The position numbers and the translations under genes are program-made. Source: an uncultured Bacteroidales bacterium (GTDB taxonomy: Bacteria; Bacteroidota; Bacteroidia; Bacteroidales; P3). Taken from it: a DNA stretch of 64,000 nucleotides. Of this stretch, positions 63,058-64,000 are shown in pieces; the stretch's first letter is position 1; every line of letters begins with the position of its first letter. The notes under the pieces are model-generated. The model made no database searches. It was not told the DNA's origin and saw only the letters and a list, made by a program, of their open reading frames with translations. The stretch lies in contig CALGGY010000155.1 in the NCBI GenBank assembly GCA_937915785.1, positions 10,521 to 74,520 on the forward strand, read 5' to 3'.

Positions 63058-64000
63058 ATGAATGTAATAAAACACACGACTTTACTGATACTATTCGTCA
63101 TTGCAACTCATTATATATATGCACAATCGGCCTGCTCGGGTCTGAAAAATCCAATAGATTTTGCCATCCACCAGAATTTTTCGGGACAGACAGGCGGCGA
63201 TGCTGCTGGACGCACCGTGGGCTCGAGCACCTACCTGCGCGACTACTTGGTGATGAACTCTGCCGTAATTCCCAACACACAACTGGCCAATGTGGTTACA
63301 AGCGGCTGCTCCAGCAACGAGGGCAAACCAGGCAACAATGATGCCAACCGCTTCAAAATAATGTCGGCCGGCACCGACCCAAACACCCGCAACCAAATGT
63401 CGTACCTGCCAACAAGCCTCGACCCTAATATCATAAGCTCCATCCGTCTGGGCAACACCTACGGCTGCCACGAGGCCGAAGCTCTTTACTACCAATTTCA
63501 GGTAACTTCGAACAACGTGCTGGTTTTCTTATACTATGCCATTGTGCTTGAAAACGCTTTCCATACCGCCCCCGACAACCCCGAATGCATCATCAGGGTG
63601 AAGAAATTGGACAATGGCGTGTTCCGTGACTTGGGCGACAGCCTGTGCTACATAATACAAAGCCCTCCCAACAGCAGTGCCGTGGGAACAGGGGCTTATG
63701 CCAGCTGGCGACTGTCGGGCAGCACCTCAACCGACGCGGCCTACAAGCCTTGGTCCAAAGTGGCTATAAACCTCAACAGCTTTCAAGGCGAGACAGTGCG
63801 TATCGAAATTAAAACCGGCGACTGCTCCATGACACAACACTACGGCTACTGCTACATCTCCGGCGACTGCCAACCCATGCGCCTTGTGGCCAGCGGCTGT
63901 TCGCCCGGAGCCAGCGACGAGGTGGCCACCATCACCGCCCCCTCCGGACTGTCGGGCTACCAGTGGTACCGCAGCCGCTACGGCGAGCTGGGCAGCAGCC
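63058..64000 (+). CDS. Secreted protein, truncated by the window edge
   Basis: The frame starts at the ATG at 63058 (MNVIKHTTLLILFVIATHYI, signal ending IYAQ) and is open to the last base, giving about 314 visible residues. The mature part starts ACSGLKNPIDFAIHQNFSG, with evenly spread Cys, then a jellyroll-like region (VLVFLYYAIVLENAFHTAPD, VKKLDNGVFRDLGDSLCYII, GETVRIEIKTGDCSMTQHYG) and the start of an Ig/PKD-like domain (GLSGYQWYRS). This layout is common in large gliding-motility/T9SS-exported surface proteins. The C-terminus, and hence a sorting domain, lies outside the window. Confidence 0.75.
   Translation, partial: MNVIKHTTLLILFVIATHYIYAQSACSGLKNPIDFAIHQNFSGQTGGDAAGRTVGSSTYLRDYLVMNSAVIPNTQLANVVTSGCSSNEGKPGNNDANRFKIMSAGTDPNTRNQMSYLPTSLDPNIISSIRLGNTYGCHEAEALYYQFQVTSNNVLVFLYYAIVLENAFHTAPDNPECIIRVKKLDNGVFRDLGDSLCYIIQSPPNSSAVGTGAYASWRLSGSTSTDAAYKPWSKVAINLNSFQGETVRIEIKTGDCSMTQHYGYCYISGDCQPMRLVASGCSPGASDEVATITAPSGLSGYQWYRSRYGELGSS

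Noticed and set aside
1..64000. Search for tRNA, rRNA, CRISPR arrays, insertion sequences and prophage genes
   Set aside because: No cloverleaf-like sequence, spaced direct repeats, transposase or integrase motifs were found by reading; small RNAs could still be missed without a covariance search.

Overview
The window comes from the chromosome of an anaerobic-type member of the Bacteroidetes, most likely the order Bacteroidales. Evidence: a complete type IX secretion (T9SS) core operon in the order porP-gldK-gldL-gldM-gldN, several secreted proteins with T9SS C-terminal sorting domains, a Bacteroides-aerotolerance (bat) operon, Bacteroidetes-specific families (DUF4290, DUF4831), and the promoter box TAnnTTTG in front of many transcription units. 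No ribosomal RNA, tRNA, CRISPR array, insertion sequence or prophage was seen. Species cannot be named from this sequence.

Layout. 1-374: start of a flavin-reductase-like gene running off the left edge. 453-6751 (minus): T9SS core operon. 6935-10461 (minus): RlpA-like protein, phosphate acetyltransferase and a secreted lysyl-endopeptidase-like protease. 10650-15513 (minus): operon tyrS, sodium/solute symporter, DUF4831 lipoprotein, RNase Z. 15584-18604 (minus): large secreted Asp-box protein. 18869-29048 (plus): ten-gene moxR/bat operon ending with a WG-repeat protein and RseC. 29113-31611 (minus): small lipoproteins and a secreted protein. 31995-34565 (minus): flippase and MORN-type protein. 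34950-36019 (plus): two lipoproteins. 36202-41994 (plus): LptF/G permease, GH3 enzyme, SufE, DUF59 protein and a gingipain-like C25 protease. 42100-45701 (minus): unusual cluster of a Cys-rich secreted protein, two tandem paralogues of about 417 residues and a periplasmic thioredoxin-like protein. 46047-52031 (minus): msbA-like ABC exporter, purB, PHP phosphatase, murA, DUF4290. 52117-59704 (minus): a 1514-residue exported orphan, PfkB kinase, YicC, ApbE. 59829-62917 (plus): glycosyltransferase and ribosomal protein S1. 63058 to the end (plus): start of a secreted protein.

How parts fit: the T9SS operon would export the sorting-domain proteins at 8806, 15584 and 39661. The Bat proteins form a membrane-anchored set of VWA and TPR proteins with a MoxR ATPase. 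The murA/PHP/flippase/LptG/MsbA/glycosyltransferase genes serve the envelope.

Most worth a second look: (a) two intergenic units, upstream of 31611 and of 45701, that share one layout: promoter box, start codon, a short ORF running into a 10-11 base poly-C tract, and a longer reading frame that would open if one C were lost; (b) the thioredoxin/paralogue cluster at 42100-45701; (c) a lipoprotein whose frame runs through its own terminator, next to a duplicated terminator; (d) a hairpin-rich rpsA leader; (e) the 1514-residue orphan.
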